Made by a program: the position numbers and the translations under genes | Assembly: GCA_035347995.1 (NCBI GenBank) | Contig: DAOPQD010000115.1 | Coordinates: 1 to 9,000 of the forward strand | Length of the DNA: 9,000 nt | Source of the DNA: JAAZNO01 sp012798275 | GTDB taxonomy: Bacteria; Chloroflexota; Anaerolineae; B4-G1; SLSP01 | Direction of reading: 5' to 3' | Shown: in pieces, positions 1 to 6,707 of the stretch | Numbering within the stretch: the stretch's first letter is position 1 | Layout: each line of letters begins with the position of its first letter | The notes under the pieces: model-generated | Databases searched by the model: none | Seen by the model: only the letters and a program-made list of their open reading frames with translations | Told to the model about the DNA's origin: nothing

Positions 1-13
1 AATTTCTAATCTT

Positions 14-39
14 ATTCGTGAAATTCGGGTTCATTCGGG
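14..39. repeat. Three short ATTCGKG repeats in the leader
   Basis: ATTCGTG at 14-20 is followed by ATTCGGG at 23-29 and ATTCGGG at 33-39, so the starts are 9 and 10 bases apart, about one helical turn. The surrounding 65 bases are much more AT-rich than the genes. The TGAA at 19-22 and TTCA at 30-33 also form a small inverted repeat across the middle copy. This could be an operator for the epimerase gene or the end of a dispersed degenerate repeat. The sequence alone does not separate these. Confidence 0.4.
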
Positions 40-50
40 GCCATTTTTGA

Positions 51-56
51 AGGAGG
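51..56 (+). promoter_or_regulatory. Strong ribosome binding site of the epimerase gene
   Basis: A perfect AGGAGG lies 9 bases before the ATG at 66. It fixes that start and rules out the overlapping reading frame that opens at 47. Confidence 0.85.
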
Positions 57-65
57 GACCGTCGT

Positions 66-1136
66 ATGCAGATCACCCATGTCGAAGTCATTCCCGTAGA
101 CCTGCACCTGCGTGTTCCCTATCGCACCCGGTATCAAGACGAGGCCGAGCTCGAGCAGATCACGGTCATCTTCGTGCATCTGGAGACGCAGCAGGGCCAG
201 ACCGCCTGGGGCTGCGCCGCCTTCGACCCGGCTCTCACGGGCGAAACTGGCGAAACCGTCCTGCGCGCCTGTCAGGCGTGCGCCCTCCGCACCCGCGACC
301 TCAATCCGCTCAATCTGGAATACGCGCTGACGGAGCTGGAACAGTTATGTGAGGGGGCGCCCTCAGCGCTCTGTGCTTTCGACGTTGCCTTTCACGATTT
401 ACTCGGGTTAGCGGCGGGATTGCCGCTGCACCGTCTGTTGGGCGGCTACCGCGACCGCATTCAGACCTCCGTCACCATCAACCTCTGTGAGGTTCCCGAG
501 ACCGTCGAGCGCGCTCGTGACCGCGCGCGGCAGGGATTCCGCATTCTCAAGCTCAAGGGCGGGCGCGCCCCGGCGGAAGACATTGAGCGCGTGCGCGCCG
601 TCCATCGAGCGCTGCCGCACTTCACCCTCCGGCTGGACGCTGACCAGGGCTACACCGTCACCGAAGCTCTCGAAGTCGCGCGGGCGCTGGCCGGCCAGCT
701 GGAAATGCTGGAAGAACCCGTCCCGACCGCGCTGGGACTGACAGAGCTGGCCGAGATCACCCGTCACAGCCCGGTGCCCATTCTGGCGGATCAGAGCGCA
801 TGCAGCGCCGCGGCCGTCCTGAAAATTGCCACGCAGCACGCCGCCAATGGCGTGAGCGTCAAGCTCAGCACGTGTGGGGGATTCCGCCGCGCGCGGCAGC
901 TCGAGGCCATCGCGCGGGCGGGGCAGCTCATCACCATGGTCAGCTGCCTGAACGAACCCGCCCTGCTCACTGCTGCAGGTCTGGCCTTTGCGCTCAGCAG
1001 CCCCGGCGTGCGCTACGGCGATCTGGACGGGCATTTCGACCTGGCAGACGATCCTTCACAGCCGCGCTTTATCCTGGAGGACGGGTGGTTCATCGCCCCC
1101 GAAACCCCAGGACTGGGATGCACCGTGGATCTGTAA
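66..1136 (+). CDS. Dipeptide epimerase, enolase superfamily (L-Ala-D/L-Glu epimerase-like)
   Basis: Probable cytoplasmic Mg-dependent epimerase that inverts the alpha carbon of one residue of a dipeptide; the best-known member acts on the L-Ala-D-Glu dipeptide released from murein. The 356 residues are the usual length for the family. An N-terminal capping domain (about 1-125) is followed by the barrel. The KxK general-base motif is K162-L-K164; metal ligands are D191 (LDADQG), E217 (EEP) and D242 (ADQS); the second base is K266 (VKLSTCGG). D319-L-D321, in DLDGHFDLADDP, matches the DxD that dipeptide epimerases use to hold the substrate amino group. Two positions are unusual: D193 where Asn is common, and Q243 in place of Glu in the usual ADES. 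Exact dipeptide specificity cannot be read from sequence. A transporter gene follows after 117 bases. The alternative, a muconate cycloisomerase or other acid-sugar enzyme, is less likely because of the DxD. Confidence 0.85.
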   Translation: MQITHVEVIPVDLHLRVPYRTRYQDEAELEQITVIFVHLETQQGQTAWGCAAFDPALTGETGETVLRACQACALRTRDLNPLNLEYALTELEQLCEGAPSALCAFDVAFHDLLGLAAGLPLHRLLGGYRDRIQTSVTINLCEVPETVERARDRARQGFRILKLKGGRAPAEDIERVRAVHRALPHFTLRLDADQGYTVTEALEVARALAGQLEMLEEPVPTALGLTELAEITRHSPVPILADQSACSAAAVLKIATQHAANGVSVKLSTCGGFRRARQLEAIARAGQLITMVSCLNEPALLTAAGLAFALSSPGVRYGDLDGHFDLADDPSQPRFILEDGWFIAPETPGLGCTVDL

Positions 1137-1192
1137 GCGCCGCCGGCGCTCAGGGCATCCGCCGCTCAAGAGACGTCGTCGTAGCGGCTTTT
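1136..1192 (+). terminator. Weak tandem hairpins after the epimerase gene
   Basis: The stop codon opens a 6-bp stem (1136-1141 with 1145-1150, loop GCC). A second 6-bp stem, GCCGCT at 1161-1166 with AGCGGC at 1183-1188, has a 16-base loop and runs into TTTT at 1189-1192. The second resembles a weak intrinsic terminator or an attenuator. Stems are short, so read-through into the transporter gene is plausible. Confidence 0.4.
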
Positions 1193-1239
1193 CAAAATCA
1201 GGCAGGCACTCAGTTCATTTTCAATTTCAATTCAAAAGG

Positions 1240-1245
1240 AAGGAG
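1240..1245 (+). promoter_or_regulatory. Ribosome binding site selecting a TTG start
   Basis: AAGGAG lies 8 bases before the TTG at 1254. No in-frame ATG or GTG sits at a comparable distance, so this site is the main argument for a TTG start of the transporter. Confidence 0.75.
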
Positions 1246-1253
1246 AACATCAC

Positions 1254-2564
1254 TTGAACGTCAAATCCGCTGCTGAACGTCAGTATCAAAAAATAGTCAA
1301 CGCCTGGTGTATGTACGACTGGGGCAGCTCCGCCTTTTCGACGACCGCCGAAGCTGCCGTCTTGCCGGTCTACTTCAGTACGGTCATCGCCGCGAACCTG
1401 AGCTCCAATCAGGCAACCGTCTACTGGGGGTACACCAATTCCATCGCCCTGTTGATAGGGGCCATCCTGGCTCCCATCCTGGGGAGCATCGCCGACTATA
1501 CCGGCAGCAAGAAAAAGCTCCTGGCCATCTTTGCCGGCATCGGCATCCTCGCCACGGCGCTGATGTTCACCCTCAATACGGGGGATTGGATATTCGCGCT
1601 GGTGTTGTTCTTCTTCGGGACGGTCGGGCTGGGGGCCTCGTACATCTTCTACGACGCGTTGCTGGGGCACGTCGCCAAAGAAGAGGACGCCGACTTCGTC
1701 TCTTCCAAGGGGTATGCATTGGGCTATCTTGGCGGCGGCATCCTGCTCGCCATCAACATCGCTATGATCTGGTTCCTGACGACCAACTACCTGGGCTACC
1801 GGCTCTCCTTGCTCTCCGTGGCGCTCTGGTGGGGCATTTTCACCATCCCGCTGCTGCGACACGTTCCGGAGCCCCCTGCCAACAAAGCCGGCATCGAGGC
1901 AGGGACCGCTCCCATCAAAGCCAGCTTCAAACGGTTGGGGGTAACGTTCACCGAGATCCGCAAATATGGCGAGCTCTTCAAGTTCCTCATCGCCTTCTGG
2001 CTCTACAATGACGGCATCGGCACCATCATCAAGATGGCGACGATCTACGGGGCGGAAATTGGCATCGGCGCGATGGACCTGGTAGGGGCGCTGCTCCTCA
2101 CCCAATTTGTCGGCATTCCCTTCTCGCTGCTCTTCGGCAAATTCAGCAAGCGCGTCGGGACCAAGCGCTCGGTGATGATCGGGTTGGGCTGGTATGCACT
2201 CATCGCCATCGCCGGCTACTTCATGAGCCAGGCATGGCATTTCTGGGCGCTGGCCTTTGCGGTAGGAATGGTTCAGGGCGGCACGCAGGCTCTGAGTCGC
2301 AGCCTCTACACCCAGATGGCGCCCAAGGCCCGCAGCGCCGAATTCTTCGGCTTCTACGACATCTCGAGCAAATTCGCCGGCATCGCGGGGCCGCTGCTGT
2401 TCAGCGTCGTCTCCCAAATCTCCGGGCAGAGTCGCCTGGGCATCATCGCGTTAGTCATCTTCTTCGTCGGTGGCATCCTCCTGCTCACGCGCGTGGATGA
2501 GGAAAAGGGCATCCGCGTCGCCATGGAAGAAAACGCCCGCTACGCCGAAATACCGGCAGCGTAA
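1254..2564 (+). CDS. MFS transporter, UMF1/Atg22-like family
   Basis: Integral membrane transporter of the major facilitator superfamily, UMF1 group, related to the yeast vacuolar amino-acid effluxer Atg22. The substrate is not known for bacterial members; amino acids or small peptides are a guess from Atg22. It has 436 residues and about 12 hydrophobic segments. Recognisable family signatures are NAWCMYDWGSSAFST (16-30), the motif-A-like loop ADYTGSKKK (80-88), DFVSSKGYALGYLGG (147-161), FWLYNDGIGTI (248-258), GGTQALSRSLY (342-352) and EFFGFYDISSKFAGIAGP (363-380). The central cytoplasmic loop is about residues 202-240. It starts with TTG behind a good ribosome binding site. It follows the epimerase gene in the same direction, so both could serve dipeptide or amino-acid use, and is closed by a strong hairpin. 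Confidence 0.88.
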   Translation: MNVKSAAERQYQKIVNAWCMYDWGSSAFSTTAEAAVLPVYFSTVIAANLSSNQATVYWGYTNSIALLIGAILAPILGSIADYTGSKKKLLAIFAGIGILATALMFTLNTGDWIFALVLFFFGTVGLGASYIFYDALLGHVAKEEDADFVSSKGYALGYLGGGILLAINIAMIWFLTTNYLGYRLSLLSVALWWGIFTIPLLRHVPEPPANKAGIEAGTAPIKASFKRLGVTFTEIRKYGELFKFLIAFWLYNDGIGTIIKMATIYGAEIGIGAMDLVGALLLTQFVGIPFSLLFGKFSKRVGTKRSVMIGLGWYALIAIAGYFMSQAWHFWALAFAVGMVQGGTQALSRSLYTQMAPKARSAEFFGFYDISSKFAGIAGPLLFSVVSQISGQSRLGIIALVIFFVGGILLLTRVDEEKGIRVAMEENARYAEIPAA

Positions 2565-2573
2565 CGCCCCGGC

Positions 2574-2623
2574 TCCCTGCCAGGCGCAGCGTGCTTGCCA
2601 GCGCGCCTGGCAGGGACTTCTTT
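2574..2623 (+). terminator. Intrinsic terminator with 14-bp perfect stem
   Basis: TCCCTGCCAGGCGC at 2574-2587 pairs without mismatch with GCGCCTGGCAGGGA at 2603-2616, with a 15-base loop. A pyrimidine stretch containing CTTCTTT follows at 2617-2623. It begins ten bases after the transporter stop codon and separates this gene from the repeat region. Confidence 0.75.
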
Positions 2624-2643
2624 CCCTCCTCACTGTTCTGGGA

Positions 2644-2670
2644 ATGGGTCATGAGTAATGGGTGATGGGG
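2644..2670. repeat. Heptamer repeats of the ATGRGTN type
   Basis: ATGGGTC (2644-2650), ATGAGTA (2651-2657) and ATGGGTG (2658-2664), followed by ATGGGG (2665-2670), run with a strict 7-base period. They end exactly where the CCAGCAN heptamers begin at 2671. Nothing suggests coding. Confidence 0.75.
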
Positions 2671-2960
2671 CCAGCACCCGGCACCCAGCATCCAGCATCC
2701 AGCACCCCGCACCCAGCACCCAGCATCCAGCACCCCGCAACCAGCATCCAGCAACCAGCATCCAACACCCCGCAACCAACACCCCGCANNNNNNNNNNNN
2801 NNNNNNNNNNNNNNNNNNNNNNNNNNNNNNNNNNNNNNNNNNNNNNNNNNNNNNNNNNNNNNNNNNNNNNNNNNNNNNNNNNNNNNNNGCAACCAGCATC
2901 CAGCAACCAGCATCCAGCAACCAGCATCCAGCAACCAGTGTCCAGCACCCAGCATCCAGC
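2671..2960. repeat. CCAGCAN heptanucleotide tandem array, interrupted by an assembly gap
   Basis: From 2671 there are 16 complete heptamers plus six bases before the gap. After it there are four bases, nine complete heptamers and a final CCAGC ending at 2960. The consensus is CCAGCAN with N = T, A or C; variants are CCCGCAN, CCAACAC, CCGGCAC and CCAGTGT. At 2893-2934 the order is regular, a 14-base unit CCAGCATCCAGCAA present three times. Because 7 is not a multiple of 3, every frame is open, and the - strand reads as a Cys/Trp/Gly-rich pseudo-protein that should not be annotated. Similar 7-bp tandem repeats (STRR) are known in cyanobacteria; a function is not established here. Confidence 0.93.
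2789..2888. other. Assembly gap of exactly 100 Ns
   Basis: A round 100-N block lies inside the heptamer array. This length is a common scaffolding placeholder, so the real array may be longer or shorter than drawn. Any reading frame crossing it is meaningless. Confidence 0.97.
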
Positions 2961-2962
2961 TC

Positions 2963-2990
2963 TTGCCAGCGCCCTAAAAGCGGGTAGAAT
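2963..2990 (+). promoter_or_regulatory. Sigma70-like promoter of the murJ-like operon
   Basis: TTGCCA (2963-2968) and TAGAAT (2985-2990) each match the consensus boxes at five of six bases, with a 16-base spacer. The -35 box begins two bases after the end of the heptamer array. Transcription would begin near 2996-2998, giving a very short leader before the flippase gene and favouring the second ATG (3017). Confidence 0.6.
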
Positions 2991-3001
2991 GCCTCAATGT
3001 T

Positions 3002-4645
3002 ATGGAAGAGCAAGCAATGGTTACAGGAGAGGCCGAACGGATCACGCACGCCGCGGCGCTGATCTCCGTGGGAAATGTCACCAGTCGGGTCCTGGGACTC
3101 GCCCGTGACGTGGTCAAATCCTATTATTTCGGCGCCGGTGGCGCCGTCAGCGCCTTCGATGTGGCGGCGCAGGTCCCCACCATGCTCTACGATCTGCTCA
3201 CCGGCGGCATGTTGAGCTCCTCGCTGGTGCCGGTCTTCTCCGATTATGCCCCCCCGCAGCGTCGCAGCGAGCTCTGGCAGCTGCTCAGCCTGCTGCTTTC
3301 CCTCCTCGCGCTCTGCCTGAGCGCCCTCGTCCTGATCATCGAAATCGCCGCCCCGGCCGTGGCGCGCCTGCTCAGCGGCGGACTGCCGCCCGCTTATCTG
3401 GATCTCGCCACACAGATGATCCGCATCACCACGCCGGCGATCATCTTCCTGAACCTCTCCGGGCTGCTCACCGCCGCTCTCTACGCCCTGCAGCGCTTCA
3501 ACCGTCCCGCCTTCCTGGGCACCCTCTCCAACGCCGTGATGGTGCTCACCGTCATCCTGCTGGGACGGACGCGCCTGGAATCGCACAGCCTCGCGCTGGG
3601 ACTCCTGGTCTCCAGCATCGCGCAGGTGTTGTTCCAGTGGCCCGCCTTGCACGACGCCGCCCTGCGCCCGGTAAACCCGCTGCGTGGACATCCGGCCCTG
3701 CCAATGATCGGACGTCTCTACTTGCCCATCGGCCTGGGCCTCATCGTGGATCAGGCCGCGGTGGCGTTGAGCTTCAACCTGGCCTCGCACATTGCCGTCA
3801 GCGGCATCGCCTGGATGAAGTACGCCGCCACCATTATCCAGTTCCCCCTTGGGATGGTCGTCACCGCTGTTTCGGTCGCCATCCTTCCCACGCTATCGCG
3901 CTTCGCTGCCGGGGCCGACGAGCAGCGCTTCAGCGCCACACTGGCGCAGGGAATCCGCCTGGTGTTCGTGCTGGTCCTGCCCGTGACGGCGTTGCTGCTC
4001 GTCCTCGCTGAGCCGGTAGTCGCCCTCCTGTTCCAGCGGGGCAACTTCATGCCCGCCGACACTGTCGCCGTGGGCAATGCCCTGCGCTACAACCTGCCGG
4101 GCCTGATCTTCGCCGCCCTGGATCAACCCCTTATATTCGCCTTCTACGCCCGCAAAAACACCTGGACCCCGGCGCTGGTCGGCGTGGGCACGACGGCCTT
4201 CTTCACCCTCCTGGTCCTCGCTCTGGCGCAGCTGGGAAAACTGACCCTCAGCAACCTCATTCTGGCGAATTCCCTGAAGCTCACCCTCCATGCGCTGTGC
4301 ATGTTCTACCTCTTTAATCGCCATGTCAGCACACAGCTGATTGCGGAGGTCAGGCGTACTACCGGCATCGCCACGCTCGCCGCGCTCGCCATCCTCCCCC
4401 TCGCGGCAGGACTCGCCGCCCTGGTGAGCCGCTTGGGCCCCGAAGGCTTCATGGGGATACTCAGCCAGCTCATTTTTGCGGGGGGCCTCAGCCTGATCCT
4501 CTACCTGTGGCTGCTGCGCCGGGCCGGCGTCGAAGAACTGCAGCTGCTGGAACAGGTCATAGCGCGCTACAGTGGACGGCACAACAGTTCGCCTCCTCAG
4601 GCCCATCCGCCCGCCGAAGCTCCAACGGAAGAGACTGACGTATGA
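3002..4645 (+). CDS. murJ: MurJ/MviN-family lipid II flippase-like protein
   Basis: Polytopic membrane protein of the MOP superfamily, MurJ branch, whose known role is moving lipid-linked peptidoglycan precursor across the membrane. Its 547 residues are normal, with about 14 membrane segments. Family marks are SRVLGLARDVVKSYYFGAG (28-46), GGMLSSSLVPVFSDY (68-82), FPLGMVVTAVSVAILPTLSRF (281-301, in part), LFQRGNF (343-349) and FYARKNTWTP (381-390). Arg29 and Arg35 correspond by eye to E. coli R18 and R24. However, the expected Arg in the NLLRR region is Y63-D64 here, and YADRLMEFP is YAATIIQFP (274-282), losing an Arg and a Glu. It may therefore be a paralogue with another lipid-linked substrate. 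The ATG at 3017 (Met6) has GGAAGAG at 3004-3010, six bases upstream, and is the likelier start. First gene of a four-gene overlapping cluster. Tail about 525-547 is hydrophilic and Pro-rich. Confidence 0.82.
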   Translation: MEEQAMVTGEAERITHAAALISVGNVTSRVLGLARDVVKSYYFGAGGAVSAFDVAAQVPTMLYDLLTGGMLSSSLVPVFSDYAPPQRRSELWQLLSLLLSLLALCLSALVLIIEIAAPAVARLLSGGLPPAYLDLATQMIRITTPAIIFLNLSGLLTAALYALQRFNRPAFLGTLSNAVMVLTVILLGRTRLESHSLALGLLVSSIAQVLFQWPALHDAALRPVNPLRGHPALPMIGRLYLPIGLGLIVDQAAVALSFNLASHIAVSGIAWMKYAATIIQFPLGMVVTAVSVAILPTLSRFAAGADEQRFSATLAQGIRLVFVLVLPVTALLLVLAEPVVALLFQRGNFMPADTVAVGNALRYNLPGLIFAALDQPLIFAFYARKNTWTPALVGVGTTAFFTLLVLALAQLGKLTLSNLILANSLKLTLHALCMFYLFNRHVSTQLIAEVRRTTGIATLAALAILPLAAGLAALVSRLGPEGFMGILSQLIFAGGLSLILYLWLLRRAGVEELQLLEQVIARYSGRHNSSPPQAHPPAEAPTEETDV

Positions 4646-5913
4646 ACATCCGCCCGAAATTCAACCGCAATGACGCCCGCATTCTGGGATGCTGGCTCCT
4701 GCTCGGCCTGCTGAGCGGCTGTGGGGCGCCCTTGATGCCCGGCCCGACCCCCGCCAGCGGCGAAATCGTCGTCCTCTGGCATGGGTTCACCGACGCCCGA
4801 CAGGAGGCGCTATTGGCGCTCGGCGATCGCTTCAACGCCGAACGCCCTGCCGGCATCACGCTCGTCATCGAATATCACGCCGATCTGCCCGCCTTGTTGC
4901 CGACGACCTCCCCCGACCAACGTCCCGACCTGGTCATCGCCATGCCCAACGAGGTGCCCGGCTACGCGGCCCAGGGGCTGACGGCCCTCGCCCCCGCCGA
5001 CATCCCGGCGGATCTGCTGCCCATGGGCCGGGCGCTTTTCACCGTGAAGGGAACCCTCCAGGCGTTGCCGCTGGGTCTGGCGACTTACGTGCTCTACACC
5101 AACGACAACTGGCTCCGCGACATCGGCTATACTCCCGCGACCGCCGTCCTGGAAGACCTGCGGCTCAGCACCTGCCGCGCTACCGACCTCGCCAGTGGCC
5201 AGGTGGGACTGGGGTTGCCCAGCCAACCGGGAGTGTTGCTGGCGTTGCTCGCCGCCGGAGAAGCTTCCCTGATCGGGGAGGACGGCTATTATCACTTCGA
5301 CGATCCTGCCGGCACCCGACTCAGCGCCATCATCAAGGAGGGCATGCGCGCGGCGTGCATCCGCACCTTTGCCCTGCCGGCCGAAGGCGTCACCCAATTC
5401 AGCGACAGCGCCATGGCCATGCTGATCGAATCCAGCCTCAACCGGCGCGAGATCGAAGCCGCCGTGGCCGCCAAAAGCAACTTCACGTTGGGAGTGACAC
5501 GCCTGCCCGGCCCAACGGGGCCGGGGGCAATGCTCTGGTACGGGGTGGGAATCTTCGCCACGCAGACCGCCGAGCCGCAACACCCTGCCGCGGGGGTCGT
5601 CCTGGACTGGCTGCTTCAGGCCGAGGCGCAAGCCCTCTGGACGGCGAAAACGCAATACCTGCCCGTGCGCGCCGGCGGCATCGCGGCGCAACTCGCCGCC
5701 TTACCGGCGGAGGCCAACATCGAGCGCGCGCTATTGGAGCTGACCCGGGAAGTCGCCGCCAACGGCGCCTGGACGATATGGCCCCCTCAGGCGTATGGCG
5801 CGACCTGTCGTGCCGCGCTGGTTCAAGTCCTCACCGCCCTGAACACCGAGCTGCCCGCCCACGAAGCCCTGCAAGAGGCCGTGGCCGGCTGTAACAGGGA
5901 GCTGACGCCATGA
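4642..5913 (+). CDS. Extracellular solute-binding lipoprotein (ABC sugar-type, family 1)
   Basis: Lipid-anchored binding protein resembling MalE/UgpB-type receptors of ABC importers. Residues 14-26 are the signal hydrophobic stretch and LSGC (24-27) is the lipobox, making Cys27 the lipidated N-terminus; a short Pro/Gly linker follows. Typical elements are IVVLWHGFTDARQEALLALGDRF (42-64, in part), PDLVIAMPNEV (95-105), the hinge strand ATYVLYTNDNWLRDIGY (147-163) and FSDSAMAMLIESS (253-265). The mature part has four cysteines (178, 239, 389, 417), which might form two disulfides. Length 423 is normal. The ATG overlaps the murJ-like stop by 4 bases, with GGAAGAG 8 bases upstream. No permease or ATPase gene lies in the window, so partners are elsewhere or it works without import. 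Ligand unknown; a carbohydrate is the default guess. Confidence 0.82.
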   Translation: MNIRPKFNRNDARILGCWLLLGLLSGCGAPLMPGPTPASGEIVVLWHGFTDARQEALLALGDRFNAERPAGITLVIEYHADLPALLPTTSPDQRPDLVIAMPNEVPGYAAQGLTALAPADIPADLLPMGRALFTVKGTLQALPLGLATYVLYTNDNWLRDIGYTPATAVLEDLRLSTCRATDLASGQVGLGLPSQPGVLLALLAAGEASLIGEDGYYHFDDPAGTRLSAIIKEGMRAACIRTFALPAEGVTQFSDSAMAMLIESSLNRREIEAAVAAKSNFTLGVTRLPGPTGPGAMLWYGVGIFATQTAEPQHPAAGVVLDWLLQAEAQALWTAKTQYLPVRAGGIAAQLAALPAEANIERALLELTREVAANGAWTIWPPQAYGATCRAALVQVLTALNTELPAHEALQEAVAGCNRELTP

Positions 5914-6707
5914 CGCTGACCCCCGAAGCGTATCCCTCCTGGCTAAGCGCGGCGGCGGAAATCGCCCGTGAGGCCGGTGCGCCGCTCAAAGCGCACTGGC
6001 GCAGCGGCGTCACCGTCCACAGCAAGGGCTACCGCGACATCGTCACCGCCGCCGATCTGGCGGCTGAGGAGCTCATCCTGGCCCGCCTGCGCGCCGCTTT
6101 CCCCGGCCATGCCATCACCTCCGAGGAGGCCGGCGCCGACGCGGAAGCCGCTTCCACCCGCTGGCTGGTGGATCCCCTCGACGGCACCACCAATTTCGCC
6201 CACCACAATCCCAACTTTTGCGTGTCCCTGGCGGTCGCCCAAGACGGCGCGCCGGTCGTCGGCGTCATCTACGACCCGCTGCGCGATTTCCTGTTCACGG
6301 CAGCGCGCGGCGCGGGAGCAGCCCTGAACGGCGCACCGCTTCACAGCTCCGGCGTCACCACGCTGGCGGATGCCACCTTCGCCGCCGATTGGCCTCGAAA
6401 ACCCCGGCCGCGGCAGGAATTGTGGCAGCGCGCCGGGAAATTGATGGTGGAGGCCCGCACGATGCGCGTCCTGGGAGCGGCGGCCCTCAACATGGCTTAT
6501 GTCGCCGCGGGCTGGTTCGATCTGTACCTGGCGCAGGTGCTGGGCCCCTGGGACATGGCGGCCGGCGTCCTCATCGCGCAAGAGGCCGGCGCCGTCGCCG
6601 CCACGCTCGACGGCACGCCGTGGACCCTCGAGCATCCCGATCTCGTGCTCGCAGCGACGCCGGGCCTCCTCGAGGCTTACCTGAAAGTGCAGGGGGATGA
6701 CCTGTGA
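5910..6707 (+). CDS. Inositol-monophosphatase-family phosphatase (SuhB-like)
   Basis: Cytoplasmic Mg-dependent, lithium-sensitive-type phosphatase that removes phosphate from inositol phosphate or related sugar and nucleotide phosphates. At 265 residues it has the normal size. Metal-site motifs are complete: ITSEEAG (69-75, Glu72), WLVDPLDGTTNF (85-96, Asp88, Asp91, Gly92, Thr93) and GPWDMAAG (212-219, Asp215). VSLAVAQDGAPVVGVIYDP (105-123) is the usual strand pair after the metal site. Its start overlaps the lipoprotein stop by 4 bases (ATGA), and AGGGAG at 5896-5901 gives an 8-base spacing. Family members include inositol phosphatase, histidinol phosphatase, fructose-1,6-bisphosphatase and PAP phosphatase; the sequence favours the general inositol/SuhB group but does not settle the substrate. 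Its place in an envelope operon suggests polyol-phosphate or inositol-lipid metabolism, which is inference. Confidence 0.88.
   Translation: MTLTPEAYPSWLSAAAEIAREAGAPLKAHWRSGVTVHSKGYRDIVTAADLAAEELILARLRAAFPGHAITSEEAGADAEAASTRWLVDPLDGTTNFAHHNPNFCVSLAVAQDGAPVVGVIYDPLRDFLFTAARGAGAALNGAPLHSSGVTTLADATFAADWPRKPRPRQELWQRAGKLMVEARTMRVLGAAALNMAYVAAGWFDLYLAQVLGPWDMAAGVLIAQEAGAVAATLDGTPWTLEHPDLVLAATPGLLEAYLKVQGDDL

Noticed and set aside
1205..1240. Promoter in the AT-rich stretch before the MFS gene
   Set aside because: TTCAATTT-type sequence is AT-rich, but no pair of -35 and -10 boxes with proper spacing stands out.
1227..2417. 396-codon open frame on the - strand opposite the MFS transporter
   Set aside because: It is a high-GC antisense shadow with no recognisable domain, very rich in Gly, Asp, Glu and Gln, while the + strand encodes clear UMF1 signatures.
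2671..2960. CRISPR array
   Set aside because: Units are 7 bases with no unique spacers between longer repeats, and there are no cas genes.
2671..2960. Chi-like recombination site (the - strand reads GCTGGNTGCTGG)
   Set aside because: It resembles E. coli GCTGGTGG only partly, and Chi sequences differ between phyla, so the likeness has no weight without genome-wide strand-bias data.
2630..3790. Long - strand frames through the heptamer array, giving Cys/Trp-rich peptides
   Set aside because: A 7-base repeat keeps all frames open if no unit holds a stop, and the frames run through the N gap. The AGCWMLD-type peptide is a translation artefact.
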